23,900 nt of DNA, taken from contig JAEZMP010000460.1 in assembly GCA_023442215.1 (NCBI GenBank), positions 1-23,900 on the forward strand, in the 5' to 3' direction. The notes beneath the pieces are model-generated. The model did no database searches. It worked only from the letters and a program-made list of their open reading frames with translations, and was not told the DNA's origin. Shown here in pieces: positions 7,183 through 14,775 of this stretch. The stretch comes from Pseudomonadota bacterium (GTDB taxonomy: Bacteria > Pseudomonadota > Alphaproteobacteria > Rhizobiales > Segnochrobactraceae). The stretch's first letter is position 1; each line of letters starts with the position of its first letter. Made by a program: the position numbers and the translations under genes.

Positions 7183-9357
7183 TTGCATCCGACATATCCC
7201 GTGCCGGCGAGCGAAGAAGCCCGGCTTCGGGCTCTGACAGAATATAATCTCGTGGATACGCCGCCGGACGAGAATTTCGATCGCCTCACACGGCTCGCGG
7301 CGCGGATGTTCGGTGTTCCTACCGTCCTGGTCTCTCTTGTCGGGAGTGATTGGCAGTTCTTCAAGTCGCGCATCGGTTTTGAAGCGAGCGGGACGAGCCG
7401 CGAAGTCTCGTTCTGTGCCCACGCGATCATGCAAGCCGACATCATGGTCGTCCACGATGCCACGAAGGACGACCGGTTTTCCGCCAATCCACTGGTGACC
7501 GGGCCGCCCTCGATCCGCTTCTATGCCGGAAAGCCGCTGGTGGCACCGAACGGCGAGAACATCGGCACCGTGTGCCTGATCGACAGCAAGCCCCGGGATG
7601 CGTTCACGGACGAAGACCGGGCGCACTTGTCCGATCTGGCGGCGCTCGTCCTCGACCAGATGGAAATTCTCCGCCTCCATCATGTCAGCGCAGCGAACCA
7701 GGCCCGGTTCGAGTGCATCGCCGCGACGTCGTCCGACGCGATCATCTGCCTGACCGGAACCGGCGAGATCACCTTCTGGAATGCGGCCGCGGAGAGGCTG
7801 TTCGGCTACGCCGCTGATGAGATCGTCGGCCAGCCGGGGGAAAGGATCGCGCCGCAAAGCTGGAGGCGCATCTTCGAAGCGGAGGCGGCCCGGCTTCTCC
7901 GCGACGAGGACAGCAACGCCGCCAGCCACGCATTCGAACTGCAGGGCCTGCGCAAAGATGGCAGCGAGTTCCCGGCCGAGTTCTCGTTTTCCGCGTGGCG
8001 GGACGGAGCCGCCGTCAGCGTCGGCGTGATCGTGCGCGACATCACGGAGCGCCGTCAGAGTCAGGAGCGGCTTTTCCGCATCGCATCTCTGGATCCGCTG
8101 ACGGAATTGCCCAATCGCAGCGCCTGGCGCGACTGCGTCGAGCGGACGCTGGCCGCAGGCGCCGCCGGAACGGTGCTGCTCATCGACCTCGATGGCTTCA
8201 AGGAGGTCAACGACACCTACGGCCATTCCATGGGCGACGCCCTGCTGAGGGATGTCGCCGCGCGGCTGCAGGCTTCCTGCGGGCCGCTGGCGATGGTGGC
8301 CCGGCTCGGCGGCGACGAGTTCGTCGCGCTGATGTCGGGGAACGGGGAAGCGGACGCGAACGCCGCCGCAGCGGGGCTGCTCGCAGCGATAACGGGCCGC
8401 TATGAGATCGCCGGCCAACCCATCGATATCGGGGCGAGCATCGGGGTGGCCTTTGCCCCGCAGCACGGGGCCCGGCCGGAGGATCTGCTCGGTGCCGCCG
8501 ATCTCGCTCTCTATCGCGCCAAGGCCGCCGGAAAAGGTCGGCACGAAACTTTCATGCCCGCCCTGCGCGACGCGGTACTCGCGCGCCGGACCTTGCAGCA
8601 GGAACTTCGCAAGGCCTTCGAGAACGACGAGTTCGAGCTGTTCTACCAGCCGCAGGTTTCGACCGCGGACGGCCGCGTCACCGGTGCCGAAGCGTTGATG
8701 CGCTGGAATCATCCCGAGCGGGGTCTGCTGTCGCCGGCGGCCTTCATGGAGGTCCTCAGCCGGAAGCCGTCGGCAGCCGCCGTCGGGGAGTGGACGGTGC
8801 GCACCGCCTGCCGGCAGGCGGCGGAGTGGCGCACAAGGCTTCCGGGATTCCGGATCGGCATCAACCTGTTCGAAGCGCAGTTTCGATCGAGACGGCTGTT
8901 GACCTGCATCGCAGAGGAGCTCGAACGCAACGCCCTCCCGGCCGATGCGGTCGAACTCGAGATCGTGGAGAATATCCTGCTCCACAACGATGCCGCCACG
9001 CTGACGCTTCTGCACGATCTCAGAAGCCTCGGCGTGGGTCTTGCGTTCGACGACTACGGCACCGGCTTCGCCTCTCTCAGCCTTCTCAAGAGGTACCCGA
9101 TCTCGCGCCTGAAGATCGACCGCTCCTTCGTGCGCGACGTGGATACCGATCCGGAGGACGCCGCCGTGGTGAAGGCGGTCATCTATCTCGGACGGCATTT
9201 CGGGATGGATGTCATCGCGGAGGGGGTCGAGACCGCAGCCCAGCTCGACTTTCTCAAGGCCAACGAGTGCCCGGAAGCGCAGGGCTATTTCTTCGGAAAG
9301 CCGATGCCCGCCCGCGATTTCGAGGCGAGGTTCATCTCGCCCCCCGTCACCGCCTGA
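7183..9357 (+). CDS. GAF-PAS-GGDEF-EAL cyclic-di-GMP protein
   Basis: Read from TTG 7183 it has 724 residues: GAF (about 20-165), PAS (175-290, FWNAAAERLFGYAADEIVG), GGDEF (300-455) and EAL (470-715). The cyclase signature is intact as RLGGDEF (GGDEF at 376-380). The allosteric RxxD inhibition site upstream of it is replaced (GPLA), so product feedback is probably absent. The phosphodiesterase half has EAL (503-505), the ELEIVEN glutamates, DDYGTGF, LKIDRSF, AEGVE and QGYFFGKP, so all usual metal and catalytic residues appear present. It could therefore make, degrade or switch between c-di-GMP activities under GAF/PAS control. No transmembrane segment is seen, so it is cytoplasmic. A hairpin immediately follows the stop. 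Confidence 0.9.
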   Translation: MHPTYPVPASEEARLRALTEYNLVDTPPDENFDRLTRLAARMFGVPTVLVSLVGSDWQFFKSRIGFEASGTSREVSFCAHAIMQADIMVVHDATKDDRFSANPLVTGPPSIRFYAGKPLVAPNGENIGTVCLIDSKPRDAFTDEDRAHLSDLAALVLDQMEILRLHHVSAANQARFECIAATSSDAIICLTGTGEITFWNAAAERLFGYAADEIVGQPGERIAPQSWRRIFEAEAARLLRDEDSNAASHAFELQGLRKDGSEFPAEFSFSAWRDGAAVSVGVIVRDITERRQSQERLFRIASLDPLTELPNRSAWRDCVERTLAAGAAGTVLLIDLDGFKEVNDTYGHSMGDALLRDVAARLQASCGPLAMVARLGGDEFVALMSGNGEADANAAAAGLLAAITGRYEIAGQPIDIGASIGVAFAPQHGARPEDLLGAADLALYRAKAAGKGRHETFMPALRDAVLARRTLQQELRKAFENDEFELFYQPQVSTADGRVTGAEALMRWNHPERGLLSPAAFMEVLSRKPSAAAVGEWTVRTACRQAAEWRTRLPGFRIGINLFEAQFRSRRLLTCIAEELERNALPADAVELEIVENILLHNDAATLTLLHDLRSLGVGLAFDDYGTGFASLSLLKRYPISRLKIDRSFVRDVDTDPEDAAVVKAVIYLGRHFGMDVIAEGVETAAQLDFLKANECPEAQGYFFGKPMPARDFEARFISPPVTA

Positions 9358-9381
9358 GCGACGCGGCTGCGCCGCGCGCTC
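9356..9381 (+). terminator. Hairpin overlapping the GGDEF-EAL gene stop
   Basis: Arms 9356-9367 and 9371-9381 pair with one bulged A around a TGC loop, starting within the stop codon. The stem is about 11 bp and GC-rich, without a T-run, so it is a possible transcription end. The following 9382-9532 holds no gene I can support. It has a weaker imperfect hairpin (9497-9505 with 9512-9520) that could end the leftward operon. Confidence 0.4.
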
Positions 9382-9532
9382 CAGCTGAGGCGCATTCGGG
9401 TGAGCCGGGGCAGGGGGCAGCGAGGAACATCGCCTCGGCAAGGATCGGCGCGAACACGCGTTCGTCCTCGCCGACGAGGGTAAGGGGCGGGGGCCGGGCG
9501 CCTGCCTGATCGCAGGCTCCGGCGTCCGCATC

Positions 9533-9607
9533 TTATTTCACCCAGTGCTTCCGCTTGTTATTTCACCCAGTGCTTGCGCTTGTTATTTCACCCAGTGCTT
9601 GCGCTTG
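9533..9607 (-). repeat. 25-bp tandem triplication of the ALDH gene end
   Basis: Three direct copies of a 25-bp unit lie end to end: 9533-9557, 9558-9582 and 9583-9607. Each unit on the minus strand spells the last seven codons (KRKHWVK) plus the TAA stop of the aldehyde dehydrogenase, so only the 9583 copy is translated. The outermost copy differs by one base, at a synonymous arginine position. Slipped-strand duplication is the simplest origin; an assembly artefact is possible. Confidence 0.9.
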
Positions 9608-11082
9608 CCGATGGCGATGTGGACGGATTTAACCTCCGTGTATTCCTCGACACCCATCCGGCCGCCTTCCCGGCCGATCCCCGATTGCTTGAAGCCGCCG
9701 ACGGGTTGCCCGGGGCCGCCGGCGATCGTGGTGTTCACCCAGGTCCGTCCGGCCTGAACGCCGCGCATGGCGCGCAGCGCCTTGTCGATGTCCTTCGTCC
9801 AGATGCTGGCACCGAGGCCGTAGGGCGAGTCATTTGCGATCTCCAGCGCCTCCTCGGCTGTCGAGAAGGTGATCATGCACAGCACGGGCCCGAAGATTTC
9901 CTCCCGCGCCACCCGCATGTCGTTGCGCACGCCGGTGAGGAGCGTGGGTGCGATGAAGCGCCCGCCCGAGACCGCCATGGTGTTGCCGCCGCAGGCGACC
10001 GTTGCGCCTTCCTCCTCACCGAGCTTCACGTAGCCGAGGATCTTCTCGCACTGCTGGTCGGAGACGATGGCACCGAGCTGCGTCTCCGGGTCCAGGCAGT
10101 CGCCGATCCTGATCTGCGAGAGCTTGTCGAGCACAAGAGCCTGGAATCTCTCCGCCACCGTCTCCTCGACGATCAGCCGGCTGCCGCTGACGCAGCATTG
10201 GCCGGCGTTGAAGCAGAGCCCGAACGCGACGCCATCGGCCGCGTCGTCGAGATCGGCATCGGCGAACACGATCTGCGGGTTCTTGCCGCCGAGTTCGAGG
10301 CTCGCCTTCTTGAAATTGCTCGCGCTCGCCTTCAGCACCGCTTCGCCGGTGCGGGTCGACCCGGTGAACGAGATCATGTCGACGTCGCGATGTTCCGCGA
10401 TCGCCTGCCCGACGACCGGACCCGTGCCCGTCACGACGTTGTAGACGCCGTCCGGCAGCCCGGCCTCCTTCAGCATGTCGGCGAACATCAGCGTGGTCGC
10501 CGAGGTCATCTCGGACGGCTTTACAACGACCGAGTTGCCGGTGGCGAGGATGTAGGGCAGCCGCTCGGCGAGAACGATGAAGGGAAAGTTCCACGGATTG
10601 ATCAGACCGACGACACCGACCGGCTCGCGGGTGACGACGCCGAACATGTCGTCGCCGTGCGTGTTGAAGGCCTCGCCGCTCAGCGACTGCGCGATGCCGG
10701 CGCAATATTCGTAATGACCGGCGGCATCGGCGATTTCCGCGCGCGACTGCGAGATCGGCTTGCCGGTCTCCAGTGTCTCCCAGAACGCAAGTTCCTCGGC
10801 GCGCTGGCGAATGATGCGGGCAACGCCGAGCAGCACCGCCGCCCGGTCCGCGCCGCCGATACCCGCCCACGACCGTGCCCTGAAGGCCTTGCGGGCGGCG
10901 GCGACCGCCTCGTCGACATCGGCGCGGGTGCAGAGCGCGACGGACGTGACATCCCGGCCGAATGCCGGACTGCGCCGGACCATCGTCTCCCGCTCGGCGG
11001 CATCGCGCCAGGTGCCGTCGATGAAGAAGCCGAATGCCCTCACCGTCTCCGGAACGCCCGCGAACGCGGTCACATGCTCCAT
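9583..11082 (-). CDS. NAD(P)-dependent aldehyde dehydrogenase
   Basis: This 499-residue protein is a full-length member of the ALDH superfamily. It has PWNFP (N165), VVKPSE (K188), FTGSTRTG, general base E263 in LELGGK, the nucleophile C297 in FNAGQCC, and EEIFGPV. It oxidises an aldehyde to the acid in the cytoplasm; overall it resembles betaine-aldehyde or gamma-aminobutyraldehyde type enzymes, but the substrate is not determined. As the last gene after a GMC alcohol oxidoreductase, it would logically take the aldehyde that enzyme makes. The start at 11082 has AAGGAGAA six bases upstream; an in-frame ATG 24 bases earlier lacks this. Its last codons and stop are repeated twice more downstream. 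Confidence 0.92.
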   Translation of the reverse strand: MEHVTAFAGVPETVRAFGFFIDGTWRDAAERETMVRRSPAFGRDVTSVALCTRADVDEAVAAARKAFRARSWAGIGGADRAAVLLGVARIIRQRAEELAFWETLETGKPISQSRAEIADAAGHYEYCAGIAQSLSGEAFNTHGDDMFGVVTREPVGVVGLINPWNFPFIVLAERLPYILATGNSVVVKPSEMTSATTLMFADMLKEAGLPDGVYNVVTGTGPVVGQAIAEHRDVDMISFTGSTRTGEAVLKASASNFKKASLELGGKNPQIVFADADLDDAADGVAFGLCFNAGQCCVSGSRLIVEETVAERFQALVLDKLSQIRIGDCLDPETQLGAIVSDQQCEKILGYVKLGEEEGATVACGGNTMAVSGGRFIAPTLLTGVRNDMRVAREEIFGPVLCMITFSTAEEALEIANDSPYGLGASIWTKDIDKALRAMRGVQAGRTWVNTTIAGGPGQPVGGFKQSGIGREGGRMGVEEYTEVKSVHIAIGKRKHWVK

Positions 11083-11124
11083 GGGTGTTCTCCTTGCGTG
11101 AATCAAATTGGACCACCGGGGTAG

Positions 11125-11144
11125 GGCCGGACGCGAGTCCGGCC
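11125..11144. other. Intercistronic 8-bp hairpin, GMC-ALDH gap
   Basis: GGCCGGAC (11125-11132) and GTCCGGCC (11137-11144) form a perfect stem with a 4-base loop in the 70-base gap between the two leftward genes. It may shape RNA decay or partial termination between them. No promoter is obvious in the gap. Confidence 0.5.
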
Positions 11145-11152
11145 GAACGGCC

Positions 11153-12781
11153 TCAAGCGGAACGGACGAGGCTCGGCCTGCTGCGCGATATCGCGGCGCG
11201 GCCGAGGATCATGTCCGCGCCCTTCTCGCCGATCATGATGGTCGGCGCATTGGTGTTGCCGCTCGTCAGCACCGGCATGATCGAAGAATCGATCACGCGC
11301 AGCGCCGTGAGGCCGCGTACCTTCAGTTCGGAATCCACCACTGCCTGGTCGTCGGATCCCATCTTGCAGGTTCCGACCGGATGATAGTCGCAGCAGGCAT
11401 ATTGCCGGACATAGGCCATGATCTGCTCGTCCGTGACCGCGCCATCGCCGGGCAGGCGCTCGTGGGCGATCAATGGTGCGATGGCATCCTGCCTCAGAAC
11501 CTCGCGGATGATGCGCACGGACCGCAGCGCCATCTCGCGGTCGTAGGGATCGGCGAGATAATTCGGGTCGATCAGCGGCTCATCGGCCGGGTTTGCCGAC
11601 CGCAGGCGGATCGAGCCACGGCTACGCGGCCTGAGGAAGGTCGAGTTCACGGTGAAGCCGTGCCCCTCGATCCGCGACTGCCCACCGCGCACCACCGTCG
11701 CCGGGGCGATGTGGATCTGGAGGTTCGGCGTGTTCTCGCCTTCCGTCTGGAAGAAGCCGCCGCCCTCGACGATCACCGACGACACCGGCCCCGTGCGATA
11801 GAGCAGCCATTGCAGGCCGTGCAGCACTGAGCGCGGGAAGCGGTCGTGCCCGTCATAGGTGATGCGGTCCTTGGTCTGCACATGGACGTTGGTGCAGAGA
11901 TGGTCCTGGAGGTTCTTCCCGACACCCGGAAGATGATGGATCGGCGCGATACCGACGGACTTCAGCTCGTCCGCATCGCCGATGCCCGACAGCATCAGGA
12001 GCCGCGGGGAATTGAGCGCACCCGCCGAAACGATCACCTCCGCATCTGCCCGGACGATGCGCTTCGACGTGCCCTCGGCGAGTTCCACCCCGATCGCGCG
12101 GCCATTCTCGATCACGAGCCGCGTCACCCGCGCGTGGGTCTCCACCGTGAGGTTCCCGCGGTCCCGGATCGGCCGCAGGTACGAGACGGCCGCCGACCGG
12201 CGTCGGCCGTTGCGGCACGTCACCTGGTAGAGGCCAGCCCCGTACATCGTCTCGCCGTTGAAGTCGGGATTGTAGGGAAGCCCGTATTGCTGCACCGCCT
12301 TGACGAAGGCGCGCGAGATCGGGTGCGGCCCGACCTGGTCGGACACCCAGAGCGGCCCGCCGTGGCCGTGATAGCGGTCGGCCAGCCGGTCGTTGTCCTC
12401 CGCCCGGCGGAAATAGGGCAGCACGTCTTCGTAGGACCAGCCGTCGTTCCCGAGCGCCGCCCAGTTGTCGTAGTCTTCCTTCTGGCAGCGGATGTAGATC
12501 ATCGCGTTGATCGAGCTCGATCCGCCGAGGGTCTTGCCCTGCGGATACCAGACTGCGCGATTATCGAGATGCTTCTGCGGTACCGTGTGGAAGCGCCAGT
12601 TCACCCCGGGGCCGAACAGTTTTCCGAGGCCGCCCGGCATGTGGATCATCGGGTTCCAGTCGCGGCTTCCCGCCTCGAGCAGCAGCACCCGGGTACGGCA
12701 ATCGGCCGAAAGCCGGTTGGCGAGCGCGCATCCGGCAGAACCGGCACCGACGACGATATAGTCCCAGTTGGATCGGGCCAT
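11153..12781 (-). CDS. GMC-family FAD oxidoreductase (alcohol dehydrogenase type)
   Basis: This 542-residue flavoprotein has the N-terminal FAD fold GAGSAGCALANRL (about 12-24), GMC signature 1 GGSSSINAMIYIR (86-98), and signature 2 SAGALNSPRLLMLSG. The C-terminal active site has the catalytic His in DYHPVGTCKMG and the partner Asn in SGNTNAPTIM. The family oxidises primary alcohols such as choline, polyethylene glycols or long-chain alcohols; here the product would pass to the neighbouring aldehyde dehydrogenase. The start lies where the preceding enoyl-CoA hydratase gene ends. Tandem ATGs at 12784 and 12781 are both usable after the GGGAG site, and 12781 has the better 8-base spacing. A second, truncated GMC gene lies at 21385. 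Confidence 0.92.
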   Translation of the reverse strand: MARSNWDYIVVGAGSAGCALANRLSADCRTRVLLLEAGSRDWNPMIHMPGGLGKLFGPGVNWRFHTVPQKHLDNRAVWYPQGKTLGGSSSINAMIYIRCQKEDYDNWAALGNDGWSYEDVLPYFRRAEDNDRLADRYHGHGGPLWVSDQVGPHPISRAFVKAVQQYGLPYNPDFNGETMYGAGLYQVTCRNGRRRSAAVSYLRPIRDRGNLTVETHARVTRLVIENGRAIGVELAEGTSKRIVRADAEVIVSAGALNSPRLLMLSGIGDADELKSVGIAPIHHLPGVGKNLQDHLCTNVHVQTKDRITYDGHDRFPRSVLHGLQWLLYRTGPVSSVIVEGGGFFQTEGENTPNLQIHIAPATVVRGGQSRIEGHGFTVNSTFLRPRSRGSIRLRSANPADEPLIDPNYLADPYDREMALRSVRIIREVLRQDAIAPLIAHERLPGDGAVTDEQIMAYVRQYACCDYHPVGTCKMGSDDQAVVDSELKVRGLTALRVIDSSIMPVLTSGNTNAPTIMIGEKGADMILGRAAISRSRPSLVRSA

Positions 12782-12785
12782 CATT

Positions 12786-13583
12786 TCATCTCCCAGTGAA
12801 CCGAGGCGCGCGCTTTTCCTTGAAGGCGCGCAGCCCTTCCACACGGTCTTCCGTTGCGAAGGCTTCGACAGTCAGCCGCCGCTCTTCCAGGAGCCCGGCA
12901 GCGAGCGGCAACTCGAACGCGGCGTTTACGGCGCGCTTCGCATAGGGCGTGATCGCCACCGACATGCCCGCGATCTCCGCGGCGATCGCGATGGCCCGCG
13001 CGACGAGCGTTTCGGGCGCGACGACTTCCGAGATCATACCCTTGCGTTCCGCCAGTTCGGCGTCGACCATCATGCCCGTCAGCACCATCTGCATGGCGAA
13101 CGACTTGCCGACGAGCCGCGGCAGCCGCTGCGTGCCGCCGTCGCCGGGGAACGAGCCGATCTTGATTTCGGGTGTGGCGAAGCGGGCGGCGCTGGAGGCG
13201 ATGATGATGTCGCACAGCAGTGCCAGCTCCAGTCCGCCGCCAAGGGCGTAGCCGTTCACCGCCGCCACGAGCGGCTTCGGAAACGCCTCTATCGCCGACC
13301 AAACCGCCAGTCGCTCCGGATCGACATAGGACGCGACGCCGCGCTCCAGCATGTCGGAAATGTCCGCGCCCGCAGCGAATGCCCGCCCGTCTCCTGTGAG
13401 CACGACGCAGCCGATGGCATCGTCGGCAGCTGCGGTGTCGAGGTGGGTCCGCAATTCCAGCAGCAGCGCCTTCGACAGGGCATTGAGCTTCTCCGGCCGG
13501 TTCAGCGTCAGCAGCCGCACACCGGACTGCGGCGTCTGCGAAAGGACCAGCCGGGGTTCGATGTCGGAGACGTTCATTTCCAT
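12786..13583 (-). CDS. Enoyl-CoA hydratase/isomerase (crotonase family)
   Basis: This 265-residue crotonase-fold protein has both oxyanion-hole segments, AGADI (about 71-75) and GYALGGGLEL (111-120). Both catalytic glutamates of true hydratases are present: E119 and E139, 20 residues apart as in the E144/E164 pair of rat crotonase. Hydration of a 2-enoyl-CoA is therefore likely, rather than only isomerase or hydrolase chemistry. It is the CoA-ester counterpart to the CaiB transferase gene upstream in the same operon and to the MaoC hydratase of the divergent unit. The first ATG (13583) and one six bases in are both possible; AAGG lies close to the first and at a better distance from the second. 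The stop is packed against the GMC start. Confidence 0.9.
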   Translation of the reverse strand: MEMNVSDIEPRLVLSQTPQSGVRLLTLNRPEKLNALSKALLLELRTHLDTAAADDAIGCVVLTGDGRAFAAGADISDMLERGVASYVDPERLAVWSAIEAFPKPLVAAVNGYALGGGLELALLCDIIIASSAARFATPEIKIGSFPGDGGTQRLPRLVGKSFAMQMVLTGMMVDAELAERKGMISEVVAPETLVARAIAIAAEIAGMSVAITPYAKRAVNAAFELPLAAGLLEERRLTVEAFATEDRVEGLRAFKEKRAPRFTGR

Positions 13584-13670
13584 GCCCTTCGCGCTGCCCC
13601 CGTTCTGATACCGCCGCCTCTTTTCAATCTCTCGGGCGGCTCGTTCGATTTTCGGCCCTGCGGCGACGCG

Positions 13671-14630
13671 CTAGGCGGCAAAACGGTAGACATTCTCCGG
13701 CGTTAGGCCCGCCAGTTCCATCATGCGGCCGATCTTCTCGATCTCGGCGGCGCTCGGCTTCATCAGCGGCGGACGAACGTGGGCTTCCTTCATGCGCCCC
13801 AGCAGCACCAGTGCTTCTTTCATGCGGTTGTGCATGTCGAGCAGCGGCGCGTCGTAGAAGGCGCGCACGGTCGGATAGATGCGGTCGTTGATTTCCCGTG
13901 CGGCCTTGAGATCGCCTGCCTGGACAGCGTTGAACAGCGCCAGCTGCAGATCGGCGATCACGCTGCCTGCGCCGGAAAGCAGGCCGTCGCAGCCCATCGC
14001 CAGCGATCCCAGCAGCCACGCGCTGTGGGTCGTCAGCGTGTTGACCGACTTGTCGAGCGCATGGAGTTCCCGGATCTGGCGCTCGTGCTGGTTGCCGTCG
14101 CCGATCTGGTCCTTCACCGCGCGGATGGCCGGGAAGCGGCGGCAGAGTTCAAGCAGCGTGTCGAGCGGGTAGGAAAGCTGCGAGGCGAGAGGAAACTGGA
14201 ACAGGATGATCGGAAGGTCCGATGCGTCGGTAATGCGGCGAAGGTGCTCGTAGATCATCTCAGGCCGCAGGTGCCCGCCCAGCGTCATAAAGGCCGGCGG
14301 GAACACGAGAAGCCCGTCTGCGCCTTCCCGCTGCGCATAGGAGGCGAGGCGGCCGGCTTCGAGGCTCGACTCCGTGCATATGCCGACGATGGCCGGCACG
14401 CGGGACTGGAGAACCTCCTTGGTCACGACGATGGCGCGTTTCTGCTCCTCGATCGTCAGCGCATGGACCTCGGCGGCATGGCCGTTGATGGTGATGCCGC
14501 TGATCCCGGCGACGGACGCAATGTCTTCGAGATGCGCGCGATAGGCCGCTTCGTCGATGGCGAGGTCGGCATCGAAGGGCATCAGGCATGCCGGGATAAC
14601 CCCTCGCGGCTCGAAATGGCGCTCGTGCAT
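13671..14630 (-). CDS. Atypical DapA/NAL-family lyase
   Basis: This 319-residue TIM-barrel protein belongs to the dihydrodipicolinate synthase/N-acetylneuraminate lyase family. The Schiff-base lysine is K173 (RAVKDQIGD). The usual GTTGE pyruvate-binding motif is GHAAE (50-54), and the catalytic Tyr of the YNxP motif is Phe (F144, ILFQFP). It is thus unlikely to be DapA, and lysine synthesis is foreign to this operon. DapA-family enzymes in catabolic operons act as aldolases or dehydratases on 2-keto acids, so cleavage or dehydration of a keto-acid intermediate is the best guess, with altered chemistry because of the Tyr loss. It sits 87 bases before the hydratase gene and 145 bases after the transporter gene. 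Family is certain, function unknown. Confidence 0.85.
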   Translation of the reverse strand: MHERHFEPRGVIPACLMPFDADLAIDEAAYRAHLEDIASVAGISGITINGHAAEVHALTIEEQKRAIVVTKEVLQSRVPAIVGICTESSLEAGRLASYAQREGADGLLVFPPAFMTLGGHLRPEMIYEHLRRITDASDLPIILFQFPLASQLSYPLDTLLELCRRFPAIRAVKDQIGDGNQHERQIRELHALDKSVNTLTTHSAWLLGSLAMGCDGLLSGAGSVIADLQLALFNAVQAGDLKAAREINDRIYPTVRAFYDAPLLDMHNRMKEALVLLGRMKEAHVRPPLMKPSAAEIEKIGRMMELAGLTPENVYRFAA

Positions 14631-14730
14631 CGTGTTGTCCTGTCGTTGTCATGGAGAGGAATGCCGCCCGGAAACCGGGCCGGGCGACATGTCTTGGCAA
14701 TGGAGATCGTGGAACCGAGATCCTGGAACC

Positions 14731-14757
14731 GGAGGCTCCCTAAACCGGGATGCCTCC
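14731..14757 (-). other. Stem-loop 3' of the binding-protein gene
   Basis: GGAGGCTCCC (14731-14740) pairs with GGGA-T-GCCTCC (14747-14757), leaving one bulged T and a 6-base loop, 18 bases beyond the stop of the binding protein on the minus strand. Stable 3' structures after periplasmic binding-protein genes commonly protect that message segment and cut expression of later genes. No T-run follows, so partial rather than full termination is likely. Confidence 0.55.
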
Positions 14758-14775
14758 TGTCATTTCACGCGGGGG

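Noticed and set aside
7132..9531. 799-codon open frame antisense to the GGDEF-EAL gene
   Set aside because: No recognisable family, and it runs opposite a multidomain protein with all its motifs intact.
9533..9607. CRISPR-like array
   Set aside because: The three units abut without spacers and match the 3' end of the adjacent gene.
9574..11124. 516-codon open frame antisense to the aldehyde dehydrogenase
   Set aside because: Shadow frame with His/Arg/Asp-rich low-information sequence and no ribosome site.
14700..14730. Short near-direct repeat with two GGAACCG-type blocks
   Set aside because: Too short and imperfect to separate from chance; no function suggested.
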